Positions 23,029 to 34,585 of a stretch of DNA of 64,000 nucleotides are shown piece by piece; position 1 is the stretch's first letter; each line of letters opens with the position of its first letter. Origin of the DNA: Gossypium raimondii (Eukaryota; Streptophyta; Magnoliopsida; Malvales; Malvaceae). The notes beneath the pieces are model-generated. The model saw nothing but the letters and a program-made list of their open reading frames with translations. It was not told the origin of the DNA and searched no databases. The stretch lies in contig NC_068569.1 of NCBI RefSeq assembly GCF_025698545.1, positions 23,188,001-23,252,000 on the forward strand, given 5' to 3'. The position numbers were made by a program, and so were the translations under genes.

Positions 23029-24110
23029 ATTCTTATTCATTTTTACATAATTTTATTTTTTAAAAGGGTTACAAATATAATTATAAATATATGTGTCAAT
23101 ATATCAAATTACAACAATACAAATTATCTTAATTACATTTTAATCATTAACATTATCAACTTATAATATTTTAATCACGCATCTGAAGCCTTAACCATAA
23201 AATCACATGATTTAATTAATATTTAATTTCATCCATGAATTATTGCTTCAGTTGTTCCTTTTACAATATTTTCAATCATAATTCTAAAATATAAAAAAAC
23301 TTTTAAAAATTATTATTTACTTTTGAAATGATAATTTATAATTATACCCAAAAAAATCATAAAATTCTCAAGGAGGAAAACAAACAGAGATGAGAAGAAA
23401 ATCTAGCTCTTGAATCTGGCACACAAAAATACATGTAAATTTTAAAAAAAATTATAATTGAATTTATAATTAAATATATATTTTATTCTCTCTCTACTTT
23501 ATCGGGAAAAACGGAGTTTTTTTTTTTTCCAAAAATATGATTTCGTGAAATTCCAAAACTCTAATTCTATTTTCCTCTTTTTAATTTCTAGTGCAAAAAG
23601 TCCTTTCTATAAAAAAAAAGTTTCTTTTTTTTTTGTCTCCTGGTTTTTCATTTTTTTGGGGTGAGGTTATGAAAATTTGGAATTTATTGATTTTTATTCG
23701 GCTAAATTTGATGAAAATATGGAGGAGGCCTGTTCTGCTTTTCTTAGTTTTGCTTGAGGTCTGATATACTGGACTATTAAGGCTTCCTTTGGATGTAGAA
23801 TCAGCCATGATGAGATGGACTTTTAAAGGAATATTCTTTTTCTCTGCACTGTGTTACTGTTTGGAGAAAGAATGGTGAGGTGCAGTTGAAGGTTTGAACT
23901 TCACTGTCAACCTTATTTCCAACTGGAGGTAAAAGCTCCAGCTTAAACACAGTGGGGAGTCAAGTTTTATTGCAGACAAAAATACCCATATTTTCATTTA
24001 TTATTGTGGCAGTTATATATGGATTTTCTCCATGCAGTACTGCATTCTGAACAACCAAATTCCCCAAAGGTTCGAGGCAAACATAACTCTCCATGGAATT
24101 TTTGGCCTGT
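23029..24110. other. Intergenic, possibly LINE-derived at its right end
   Basis: AT-rich to 23580. From about 23590 to 24110 the composition becomes more even and the sequence abuts the LINE remnant. A 75-residue minus-strand frame (23581-23808) has no domain I recognise. Confidence 0.3.
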
Positions 24111-24114
24111 CAAT

Positions 24115-24449
24115 TAGTCTAGCATTTTGTTGAGAGGTGTCTTATTGTTTCCTCGTGAGCATGGCATAGAGAGCAAAGGCAGCTGACGTTAATGCCTCTC
24201 GTATTCAAAAATTTCCTTATGGGGAGTGCTTTGAGGCTACAGTTCCATAAAAAAGAATTTAATCTTGGGTAGGAGCTTAGCTTTCCATATGTTGTCCCAA
24301 GTTGGGATGTTCCCTCTTACAGCCATATTTTTCTTTCTCTCGACTACAATGTCGTATGTCGTTTGAAGTGAAAATAGGCTTGTATGGGATGGGCTCCAAA
24401 CTAAAGTACCTGTGGCACTCCCAGTAATTGAAGTTGGTGTGCTTGTCAA
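24115..24449 (-). pseudogene. LINE ORF2 fragment, reverse-transcriptase zinc-binding (zf-RVT) region
   Basis: The minus-strand translation contains TLVWSPSHTSLFSLQTTYD, then W-D-N-I-W-K-A-K-L-L-P-K-I-K-F-F-F. In a shifted frame it continues with a Cys cluster, C-L-C-S-L-C-H-A-H-E-E-T-I-R-H-L-S-T-K-C. This order (S-V-x-S-A-Y-like block, I-W-K-x-K-x-P-x-K-I-K-x-F, then C-x-L-C...E-E-T-x-x-H-L...C) is the zf-RVT domain found at the C-terminal side of plant non-LTR retrotransposon ORF2. At least one frameshift separates the two blocks, and no endonuclease or RT core is visible, so this is a dead 3' piece. Confidence 0.65.
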
Positions 24450-24500
24450 TGCTTAGATCAATTCTCTAGGGAGTTCAAACGAGAAACTGTCGATCCCTTG

Positions 24501-26618
24501 TGTACAAGCCCAATAATGCCCGGGCCCAAGCAAATAAATAGGCCCAAATACTAGACCCAACCTACTAAACCTAGCCCACACAAAAACAAAATAACAGAAA
24601 CCCTAGGAAACTATTTGCTTCAGCACCGCCGCAACTCACCCTCGCACGCCGCCGCGAATCTCGCACCACGACCTTCCCCAGCGTGCGCCGCTCCGTACGC
24701 CAGCATTACCTGCAGCAACAATATGCCAACGAAAAAACAGGATAGATTTCTTTGGATTTGGGTTCATTTTTTTCCCATTTCGGCTATTTAAAGCAGTTAT
24801 CGAATCTGTAAAGGGGGAATTTTTCAGTGTAAAAAATATACGAAAATGGAGAGAAATACTGGAGATTACAAAGAATTTTTTTTTCGAAGGTGAATCGTGT
24901 CTATTTTTTATTTTTTATTTTATTCCTTTTTTATTTATTTTTCATTTAAAATATAAAGAAAAGGAGAAGAGCCTTACCTGGTCGTCGGAGTCGTCGGGCC
25001 GGCATCTTCTCCATCGAAATCGGAGCAAAGGGGAGCGGCAGTGCTCAAAGGGTTTATTTTCTTTTAGCTTTAATTTTGTTTCTTTTAAAACTTAAAAGCA
25101 AAGACGAAATGGTGCCGTTTGGGGAAGGGGGGTCCGCGCGTCAGACCTTAAATGGTCTATTTTCGCATTCGGTCCCCCTATTCTAGCAGTGCGTTTAAAT
25201 TGAATTTCTGATTTCTTTTAAATTTTCCCGCATATTTTATTTTTGTTCCATTTTGGCCCATCGCTGCGCAGCGTTTTGGGAAGGCGGGAATAATTTCCCT
25301 TTTGGTCCTCCAGTGTGGTGTGTGCATTCAATGTGGTCCTGTCTTTTGGTTTGCTTCGAATCTACCCCATTTTCTTCGTTTTCCATTCAATTTAGTCCAT
25401 TTTTTAAAAATTATTTCTATTTTTCATGTTATTATTATAATTATTTTTTAGTTACTATTATTATTATTCCTATTGCTAGATTCATTCACGCATGGTTTTT
25501 ATATAATATATATTTGTTTTTTTTTTCATATAGTATACACGCATTTGTTTTTATACATAATACATATATATGTGCATTCTTTTACATAGTACATAGTACC
25601 TGTCTACCTACATATATATATTATACATATGTTTTTCTATTTTATTTTCCTAACTTCTATATATATACTCTTATATTTTAGTTTCATTTTTTTTTACTTT
25701 TGTAAATATGTTACGTTTTTTATATATTATTCTTCATAAATTCTTTAAAAACATATATGTATACATACATATTTTAGAGATAACAGTAAGTTTTGCTTTA
25801 CATGTTTTTACATACATATACTTGTATATGTGTGTTAAATATATGCATACACATATTTTCAAATTTACTTGTATATTGTGCCTGTCTTTACATATTTTGT
25901 AAATACATGTACATATATATTTTAAATTAAAATATTTGTATCATATTGTACATTAATTTTTTAACATACCCTTTTTGAAAATATAGTTTGGTTTTAACCA
26001 TACATCAAAGTTATTTTCTTGATTCAAAGGTTTTTTTGAATAAAAGCAATATTCGAAGTTTGAGATTTTCGAGAGAAATTGAGCCCTAATGTATTGGGTT
26101 CTGATTTTCTTTGTTAATCTTAAATAACCGAGGATATTATTTATTCAAAATGCATGAGTATAAAAATCATTTTTGGAAACTTAACTTGTTGTGTCCTAAC
26201 GCATTGGGTGTGGCATGTTACTTTCTCAAAATGAAGATTTTCACATAAAATAAAAGTGATATTCAAAGTTCGAGAATTATGAGGAATTGTACCCTAACGT
26301 ATTGGGACTCGATTTCTTTACATGACTTGAACAATTGATTATCCTTTTTCAAATTTCATCATTTGAGTTGATTTTGAAATCTTTTTAACCTTCGACGCTA
26401 AGATATTAAATGATCAATTTGATACCGATTTTGGGCGTTACGAGGGTGCTAACCCTTCCTCGTGCGTAACTGACTCCTGGACTCGTTTTCCCAAAATTCG
26501 TAGACCAAAATAATTTTTAAAGTGAGCCGATCACACCTTAATAAAGGATCGGTGGCGACTCCAGTTTTATTTTTAAAGTCGACAACTAAATTTTTGTTTT
26601 CAAAAAACGGTTTCGACA
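24501..26618. mobile_element. Solo LTR, probably Ty3/Gypsy, 2.1 kb
   Basis: The stretch starts TGTACAAGCCCAATAATG and ends CGGTTTCGACA, with TG..CA ends, and is flanked by an identical 5-bp duplication CCTTG (24496-24500 and 26619-26623). A GGTGGCGACTCCAG motif near the right end is familiar from plant Gypsy LTRs. No internal domain separates two LTRs, so it is a solo LTR formed by recombination. The intact duplication suggests moderate age. Orientation is uncertain. It lies directly beside the LINE remnant. Open frames inside (for example 25253-25681) are low-complexity shadows. Confidence 0.8.
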
Positions 26619-26889
26619 CCTTGTAAAACCCAATTCTCTCTAACTTAAAATAATTATCATTTATCAAGTATTTTCATTTATTATTAAAAATAATTATCAT
26701 TTTATCTAATAAATAATCTAAATTAATTATGTAATTCATTAAAATATTGGAAGATACATTTTAATATTTTATTAAATGAATTTATAAATTCACATATTTT
26801 AATAATTTTAAAAAAGCAAAATAATTTAAAAAACTTCTATTATATATCAATTCTTATTTGATGTCCTTAATAGTCATTTTTTATTCTCA

Positions 26890-27050
26890 CATCACCGCTA
26901 CAGCTGCGTTTGAATCCAAACACACACTCTACCATTGTTTCAAATCTCACCGCTACAGTATCCAATCTCACCGCTACAATAACTAATCTCACCGCCACCA
27001 CTGTTTTTAACCTTACCGGAGGTAAACATACCGCCCATCCAAACTAGCCC
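26890..27050. mobile_element. Short MITE, GGGTGAGTTTGGATG family, copy 4 (diverged)
   Basis: The right half (CTCACCGCCACCACTG, then CCGCCCATCCAAACTAGCCC followed by TA) matches the family. The left half carries three CACCGCTACA(G/A) repeats, and the left terminal repeat is not clear. Confidence 0.6.
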
Positions 27051-28831
27051 TAAGCCTATTTGGCTCTTTTATAATATCTCAGTTGAAATTTCAAAAAAAA
27101 ATATTAGTTTCTGTGATATTTAAAAAAATATATTGATTTTAAAGAGAAAAGACGAAAACGCGTTATATGAGACGTAATTTTTGACTTTTTTAATATATTA
27201 ACTCATTTGGTTAGATTATTAAATATTAATAGTATTGTTTGTGAGGATCCGGATTGATTCTTATTTTACTCACATTTGTATTTTTTATTTCATGTTGTTT
27301 CAATATTTTTAATTAATATTTTAAACATATCACTCATTTGGTTAGATAGTTAAATAAAGTTATTTCATCCTTAAATCTTAGATTCGATTCCTCTTTTAAG
27401 TACAATTATATTTATTATTTTATGTTCTTTCAAGTTTCTTATTATTTTTAATTAATAAATATATTTTTTCACTTTTATCATTTTTAATCCATCTTTTAAT
27501 TAATAAATTTTTATTTATAAAATCAAATAATTATTGGAAATATTATTATTTTTAGTAAATATAATTTTATATGTGCAATTGTATTTTTCAATCCATATCA
27601 TGAGTGTAGTAAATTTTAGTAGTTAAAAATAAAAAAACTTAAAACTTATATATTTATTAATTAAAATAAAAATTTGAAACGATATAAAATAAAAAATACA
27701 AATTTAACCATTTATCCCAAAAAATTAATACATCAATAAATAAAAAAACTCTTGTAAGATGCGTTTTTTGTTTCTCTTTAAAAATCAACTTATTTCCATA
27801 AATATCCAAAAAAAATCATTTCCTAAAATGGTTTTTAAAATCAGCATTTTCTGGCCATCTTTATTCACCTTCTTCTTTTCTTTGTTTACTTACACTTACA
27901 CAAATAACATTTATTGCATGGCCTTCACCTTAAATCATTTTAAAATTACATATTAATCGGGTATCAATTTAATTAAAAAATTACAAATATATCATTTTAA
28001 ATTAAAATAAAATACATTATTAAATTGTACTTTAGCTTTTTTAATTTAAAAATAATAAAATTACGCATATAATGCAATTTGAATTCACACCATTGCATTG
28101 ATAAAACTTTAAATTTACCATCCAACCAAAGTTTTATTTTGATTTCTTTATAAGTTTTAATTTTATTATGCACATTTTATCACATGCATCCATTATATAT
28201 CTATACAATTAATAAAATCTCTAACGAGTTGGTGTCACAAAGTTAACGGTATCAACTCGCTTAGGTAAATTACAAAAATATCCTTACGTATTTAAATAAG
28301 TTATATTATTCAAGGGTACTTAGTCTTTTAATTTAAAAATAATAAAAATTATGCATATGATGAGATTTAAATACACACCAATTGCATTAGTAAAACTTTA
28401 AATTTACCACTTAATAAAAGATTTATTTTAATTTCTTTATATTTTTTAATTTTATTATACACATGTTATTATCTCCATCAATTGTATATATTAATAGTGT
28501 TGTTGATTGAGTTAGTGTAACAAATTAACTCCACACAACTTAGGATTGATGACAACACCATAATAAACAATTGTATTTAGTATTCTTAATTTGATGCATT
28601 TGTGCTTAAATTTTGTTTTGCTTACAATTTAATCTAATTTTTTAATTTTAATATCGTATATATTTCACGTGTTATTATTCATTAGTTTCAAGCCATACTT
28701 TTCATTATTTCTTGTATGTCATTTTTAAAAACATCTAAATACATGGTTTTCACACGTATATGCGAGTGGTAGAATTTCTAGTTTATATTATTAATATAAG
28801 AGAGATAATTTGTGACACCACACATCCGATC
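27051..28831. other. AT-rich intergenic DNA with a tRNA-like, possibly SINE-derived, segment
   Basis: Near 27325-27395 the phrase CACTCATTTGGTTAGATAG followed ~45 bp later by AGATTCGATTCC resembles tRNA A and B boxes; an echo with only the first box occurs near 27198. The duplicated stretches at about 27960-28180 and 28260-28460 share phrases (AATTTAAAAATAATAAAA, then CATTG and TAAAACTTTAAATTTACCA), suggesting an old segmental or tandem copy of about 300 bp. No gene seen. Confidence 0.4.
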
Positions 28832-29150
28832 TGATCTGAATGAAGGATGCAACATTACATTACTGAACGCCGTAGTGGAAAAATATGGGTACATAAATTT
28901 TCAGACAAACCAGTTATGGTAAGACCTACAAACACACGTATGGGTTCGGAGAAAGGATCTTTTGAGTATTGGGTAGCTGTTTTTAAACTGGGCAGAACAC
29001 TTTATGAAATGAGCGGAGTAGCCAAAAATATAGCCAGAAAGGCTATTTCAATAGCAGCATAAAAAATACCTATAAAAACTCAATTCATTTTTTCAGGATA
29101 GAAATATAGAACCAAAGGAAAGAAGTATTGTATTGGGAATTAAAAAAATT
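28832..29150 (+). pseudogene. rpl16: Nuclear plastid DNA: C-terminal part of rpl16
   Basis: The translation from 28847 reads [38 protein letters not shown] and [17 protein letters not shown], which is the C-terminal half of plastid ribosomal protein L16. After 29062 the frame stops, but the DNA still follows the plastid sequence (ATACCTATAAAAACTCAATT, then a stop and the start of the rpl16-rpl14 spacer). It lacks the N-terminal part and the intron, and sits among nuclear repeats. Differences from the recalled plastid gene include many C-to-T and G-to-A changes, as expected for methylated nuclear inserts. It is therefore a non-functional plastid-to-nucleus transfer rather than a gene. Confidence 0.88.
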
Positions 29151-29588
29151 GTGAGTTTTTTTTACAAATAATATTTCTTTTTTATTCGTCTTTTGTTACA
29201 TTAAAAAGAGATTTAAAAATTATTTAACCTCATTCAAATGTGGCAGATAAGATTAATTCGATATCATTTTACTAATTAACATGCATTCAAACCAATAAAT
29301 TATGTATAATTTCAATTAAATCACATGAACATAATCAATGAATGTTAATTGATCTTATTTAAAGTATTTAGGGGTTGCACGGGATTAAAAACAAAGTTAA
29401 AATTCGAATTCAAATTCAAATTCTATTAGGGGTCTCGAGACATGGCTTTCATGTCTAGGGTTAGAAGAAGAAAGAGAAGAAAAAGGAAATAGAGAGAAAA
29501 GAAAAGAGGATATTGAAAAGAAAGAAAATCATATGTTAGATTTTCGTTTGAGATTTTGACGGAAGTAATCAAAATTTTAAGAGAGGTA
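29151..29588. other. Intergenic DNA upstream of the NAT pseudogene
   Basis: A T-rich stretch, then a purine-rich run (29463-29525). This could be the former promoter and leader of the NAT8-like gene. Confidence 0.35.
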
Positions 29589-31015
29589 ATGTTTATTTCA
29601 AAGGGACTTACTTGGACTCCTGCTGAACAACTCCATCAGCTTCAAGACTGCATCCACTCCAACCCTTCTTGGCGTCAGTTCCTCTTCTTTATTTGCTCTG
29701 TTTTTTGTCAAGTATTTACCGTCTAATTTAAAAAGAAAGCTGACAAAGCTTTGAAGTTTTTAGGTTAAAAGTTTTACTTTTGAATATTTTATGGGTACTT
29801 CTCGTTAAGTACTTGAGCAACGCCTATGTATTATTCGTTTGATCTTTTTCGATTTATCTTGTCACTCCTTTCGGTACATTTTAATACTCTGTTGCACATA
29901 AACTAGCATAAATCTATGCATATTTGGAATATTCGGATATAAGTAGAGCATAAATGGAATAACTTGGAAAAAGTTATGCATATCGATTTGGGACATATAC
30001 TACTACTGGACACTCATTTTTCGAATATCAGTGGTATGCAATCAATCTCACAGAATTAACTTGTTTAACAGCTCAAGCGCTTTTACTGGCTTTCCAACAC
30101 TACATTGTGAATCTTGGAACTAGTCTTAATTGCGAATACATTTGTGTATCGAATGGGTGGTCATCATGTACGTTTTACGATCCGAGATTTCTTTTTAGTG
30201 GGATTAGTGTCCTTTTTATGTCTCTCAATCCTTTGTTGTATGCTATGAACAGGGAGATAAAGCCCGGGTCATTCAAGTGTTGTCATTTATGTCGGGCATT
30301 AATACGCTGCTTCAAACGCTTATCGGCTCGAGACTTCCCACGGTGATGGGTGCATCTTTTGCGTACACCTTACCGTTGTTGTCAATCATCAACGATTATT
30401 CGGACGAGGCCTTCACATCTGAGCACGATTTGCCTCTATTCCATTGCCGATATTTGCCGCCATATACTGCATTTTATTGGGCATCGTCGGTGACTGATAG
30501 TTTTGTGTATCTGATATCGTAGTGTTTATTTAATTTAGAATTTCCATCTTGATGCCAGCTGCTTCCGGGATCACATTCATCCAATTTGCGAACAATAATT
30601 CCATGAGAAACATCTATGTGTTGGGCGTCTCTCTGTTCCTCGGGCTTTCGATTCCTCAATACTTTGCAATGAACACAACTTACGTCGGTCATGGACCCGT
30701 TAGAACAAATGCTGGATGGGTAAGTTCCATGTACTGCGATTTTGAGTTGCTTGTACACGTGTTTTGGTTGGATATAACATGGGATTACGATCCATGCAGT
30801 TCAATAACATATTGAACACAATCTTCTCGTCACCTGCAACCAAGGCGATCATCATTCGGACAGTGCTTGATAACACACTAGAAGCAAAGAATTTGGAGGA
30901 TTGAGGAGTTCCATGGTGGAAACCCTTCCAACACAGCAAGGGAGATGTTCGAACCGAAGAATTCTACAGCTACCCTCTCAGAATAAACGAATATATCCCC
31001 ACCAGGTTTCTGTGA
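29589..31015 (+). pseudogene. Nucleobase-ascorbate transporter (NAT8-type), internally deleted pseudogene
   Basis: Four separated blocks follow the order of a NAT protein. (1) From the ATG at 29589: WTPAEQLHQLQDCIHSNPSW, ending in a GT donor. (2) From about 30070: LLLAFQHYIVNLGTSL, then, after a frameshift, I-A-N-T-F-V-Y-R-M-G-G. (3) From about 30250: GDKARVIQVLSFMSGINTLL and GSRLPTVMGASFAYTLPLLS. (4) From about 30555: SGITFIQFANNNSMRNIYVL, GVSLFLGLSIPQYF, then ILNTIFSSPATKAII, LDNTLEAKNLED, GVPWWKPFQHS and YPLRINEYIPTRFL. The blocks include the family's ends but the central ~300 residues with the NAT signature Q-x-E-x-x-G are gone, and an in-frame stop interrupts the last block. Intact relatives are plasma-membrane purine/xanthine transporters of about 530 residues. 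Confidence 0.85.
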
Positions 31016-31751
31016 AACATCCTACGTTGTGTGTATTGCACCAGACATGCCTTAATTTATTTACAGATAACTCTCAGTGTTGGCCAATGTGCGGTATTGT
31101 AATCGTCTACAACCATTGTTAGAACCGAGATATTTTAGTAAAATGAAACATCTGGTAAATACAACATTTTTTTTATAAAAAATTGATAAATAAACGAAAT
31201 GGGTTTCAATTTCATCACGAAGTGGGAGCCTGGATTAAATTGATGCAAGTGTGAACAGCTTTACATGCTTTTTATTTTTTTTAATTAAAGATATTTGACT
31301 TTTTTTTTAAGTTTATTTGTGGAGAAAATATAAATATTAATCGAAATTAATAGAGATGAAAAATTCATTTGTTTTTGCCCATCTGGGTACCCATTCATCG
31401 AATTTAGATATAAAATTTCCTTTTCTCTGAAATAGAAAAAAAACATAACTTATCCTCCTAACTTTAGAACCACATGCACACCAACAAGAAGAATTCCACT
31501 AAATCTTTAATAGCCGCCTGTCACATCTCGGGTGATGGCATTTTCCTCATCCAGGATGGAACCTTTTTATGCTTCTTTTCTCTTTATTTTGCTGGCCCTG
31601 CTCCTTCACACCCTTCTTTTAAAGGAAAAGGAAAGTAGTTGCAGTACTTCCCCATTGATTTGAATTATGATCTAACACCAAGAGGACTTTTATGGCAGTA
31701 AAATAAACTTAATATTAATATTTGACACAGAGATACAAATCATATGCTGTT
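31016..31751. other. Intergenic DNA between the NAT pseudogene and ADR1 3' end
   Basis: No gene. The last ~150 bp probably hold the 3' untranslated region of the minus-strand ADR1 gene. Confidence 0.4.
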
Positions 31752-34585
31752 TCAGTCATGAAGCCAGTCCAAACTATACCATTTCTCTGCAACTTGAACA
31801 TGAAGGTGTCGCATTCCCCTCTTCACATTTTTCCAGTCCCCAGAAACTTCATCATCGCATATAACTCGGCGTAGTGATTTCAAGTTCAACAACATGACTG
31901 GCGATGGTAAATTCACAATCTGTGGGCATTCCCTCATGTCTATTATTTCCAAGCTTGCTAATCTACCAATTTCTCTGGGTAGAGACCTCAAGTTAACACA
32001 TTGCGAAATGCCAAGGTATTTTAACCCGATTAGCTCGCCTATGCTCGGAGGGAGGACCTTAAGTTCCAGACAAGCATAAAGCCTAAGTATTTGCAGTTCC
32101 TTCAGCAAGCCGAAACCAGCAGGCAATTCAGATAACCTGTGGCAGTTGGTTATGCTGAGACTTTGAAGTGAATTCACCTTACAAATGCTTACAGGCAGCT
32201 TAACTAAATCATCACAATGATCGATTACGAGCTCGGTTAGACGAGGGAAGATCTGGGGCAGGCCTAGAACTGATGGATTGAAGCTGTTATTAACCTTACA
32301 GAGAACCGTAGATAGTTTCCTCATGTTCCTCAATGGAGCAGTGGTGTTGGACAATTCAGGAACCAACACCTTTTCAAGCCATAGGCTCCGTAAATTCGTC
32401 AGATTAGTGAAAACAGAGAAATTCAGAAGCGTTGCCTCAGTTGTATTGTAGTTTATTATAATAAGTGCTCTAAGCTTAGGCATATCATCCATGAAAGGAG
32501 GCAAGAAGTATTCATTGGAGGCAAAATTCAGGATGAGTACTTCAGCCTTCGGAAACTCCATCCGGTACCAGTCCATTTCCCTCATTTCTCCTGTCATCAA
32601 GCAAGTTCCAGAATTGTTAGCTATGCCAGATTTTAGCCAAGGAACTTATTTAGTGCAAAGCAATCATTTATACCTGTATGAACTGAAACGATCTGAGCAT
32701 TGAATGGCCGATCTGTATTTCTTCCCCAGTCTCTCGGAAGTTCGGTATCTCTTCTTGGCATAAGTAATCGCTTTCGTTCATTCACATCCGGGTGATTGCT
32801 TAGATGAAGAGCGAGGTCCCTCAACACATCGTGTTGAGTAACATAGATTTCATGGTAACTGCTATAAGCATCCCCGGACCTATCCAAACACAGTTCACAA
32901 AACAAATATCAGACACCTCAAACTAAAAACTAAACCAACTAAAATAACTTGCTTCAATAGCAATAACAATTACCTTGCATCTTTCACCAAAGTGAGTAAG
33001 TTCTTATCCGAAAGCTCAACGAGGATGGCGAAGGTGTCTTCCTCATCGATGCCATGACTTTCTACCCAAATATTGATGAGAACATCGAGGGGGATTTTCT
33101 TATCTTCAGGAAATGATCCCAAATCCAAGAAACATTCCTTGACCTTCTTGTTCAAGTAATCGACACTGATTGCCATTCGTTCAAGCAACTTGTTTTCGTG
33201 AGATTCGCAAATCGGTTCACCTCGAGTTAACCTTTTCTTTGCACTAACCCAATACATCTCAGGCTGGTCTCGCAATGAAGCTCCAATCACTTTAAGTGCC
33301 AATGGAAGTCCTTTACATTCATTAACAATCTGTTAAACCCCAAATTTTATAACCAGTTATTGAACTCTGAGGGACAAAAAAATAAAAATAAAGATCAATC
33401 AATTGTTTGAATTTCATTATTACCTGCTTCACTAATGTCTCATTGGCTGTGGGAGGAATCGATTTTTGACCGAAAGCAGAGTGGCAAAACAGTGACATCG
33501 ATTCATCGTCTCTCAACAATTGAACTTGATAAACTTCACCAACAACTTTTGTTGGGAACTTGAATCTCGAAACTACCAGAGTTTTATAAGATGGTATCTT
33601 GAAAATCAATTGTTCTAGAACTGACGACGACCAGACATCATCTAAAACAACCAGAGTTCGAGGTCCAGTTCCCCACTCACACTGTAGCTTCCCTGGTGGA
33701 ACAAACGAGTTATTACTGTAACCCATGGCCTCGTTTCCCGTAATGAATCCCCAGATTTTTTCCCTCAGTTGTGCCAGATCCGGTGATTGTGAAACAGTTA
33801 GAAACAAAATCCTGTTGTTGAAGTAACCTTTTAAAAAGAAAAAGAGAAAAGTAGGTAATTTCATAATCGGCGGTTTTTGTTTGATTTGGTTACTTAGATT
33901 AAGGAAGAGACTTACTTCGAACTTGATTATCTCTACAAATTTCATTAGCCAAAGTGGTTTTGCCAGATCCTCCAATACCCCAAATTCCAACAACGTTTAA
34001 ATCATCTCTTCCGATCACCAATTTTTTAACGTTGTTTTTCGCTAAATCCAAACCAACTCCGGCTACAATCCCCACACTAGCTTCATCTTCAACTTCCATT
34101 CTCTTAACAGCTTCTTCGACCCACCCTCCAGCTCCAATCTTCATCGAACTGAGCCGCTGCTCCAACCGGCCTTCCAACCGATCAAACCGCTCCGCCGTTT
34201 CGAACCGCATGTGGTGGACGTCGGCCAGCAAGTGGGCTTGCATCGGTCCGCTTACGAACCTCTCAACTTGTTTCTCTAACTTCTCCATCTTCCTGGCTAG
34301 CTGGAGGTTTTTGTAGACGTTCCAACGGCTAGAGGCGAGGACTTTGCGGGCCAATTCGAGGCCGCCACGTAGGGTCTCGGAGAAACGGTCGAGCTGAGAT
34401 TGGCGGAGGGCGGGAAGTTCGACGCCGGAGTATTTGATTTCGTCGATGATGGGAAGGAGCACTTGGATGCTTGATATGAGATTGTCTGCACTGGATTTGC
34501 AGAGGCAGGACTTGCGGGAGATGGCGATTAACTGTTTAAGAAGTTCCATTGCGATTTCTCCGGCGAAAAAATCGTTGAACGCCAT
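31752..34585 (-). CDS. ADR1: ADR1-type helper NLR (RPW8-like CC-NB-ARC-LRR)
   Basis: Five exons on the minus strand: 34585-33916, 33827-33424, 33329-32974, 32879-32674, 32590-31752. All four introns are GT-AG and all phases fit, giving 824 residues (Arabidopsis ADR1: 787). Residues 1-~145 form the RPW8-like coiled-coil domain, with A-F-N-D-F-F-A-G-E-I at the start and Y-S-G-V-E-L. The NB-ARC has the P-loop GIGGSGKTT (203-211), kinase-2 TLVVLDDVW (281-289), GLPLALK (365-371) and QHD (492-494) in place of MHD, as usual for ADR1. The leucine-rich repeats run from ~545 to the end, which reads S-L-D-W-L-H-D. ADR1 proteins act downstream of TIR-NLR and surface receptors with EDS1-PAD4 and form calcium channels at the plasma membrane. 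NRG1 is the related alternative, but N-terminal and LRR sequence fit ADR1 better. The gene looks intact. Confidence 0.93.

Noticed and set aside
25253-25902. Open frames of 142 and 64 residues with Phe/Tyr/Ile-rich sequence
   Set aside because: They lie inside the solo LTR in TA-rich low-complexity DNA and show no domain.
28847-29062. A functional ribosomal protein L16 gene
   Set aside because: Only the C-terminal half is present, without start region or nuclear targeting signal, and it is flanked by nuclear repeats; it fits a plastid DNA insert.
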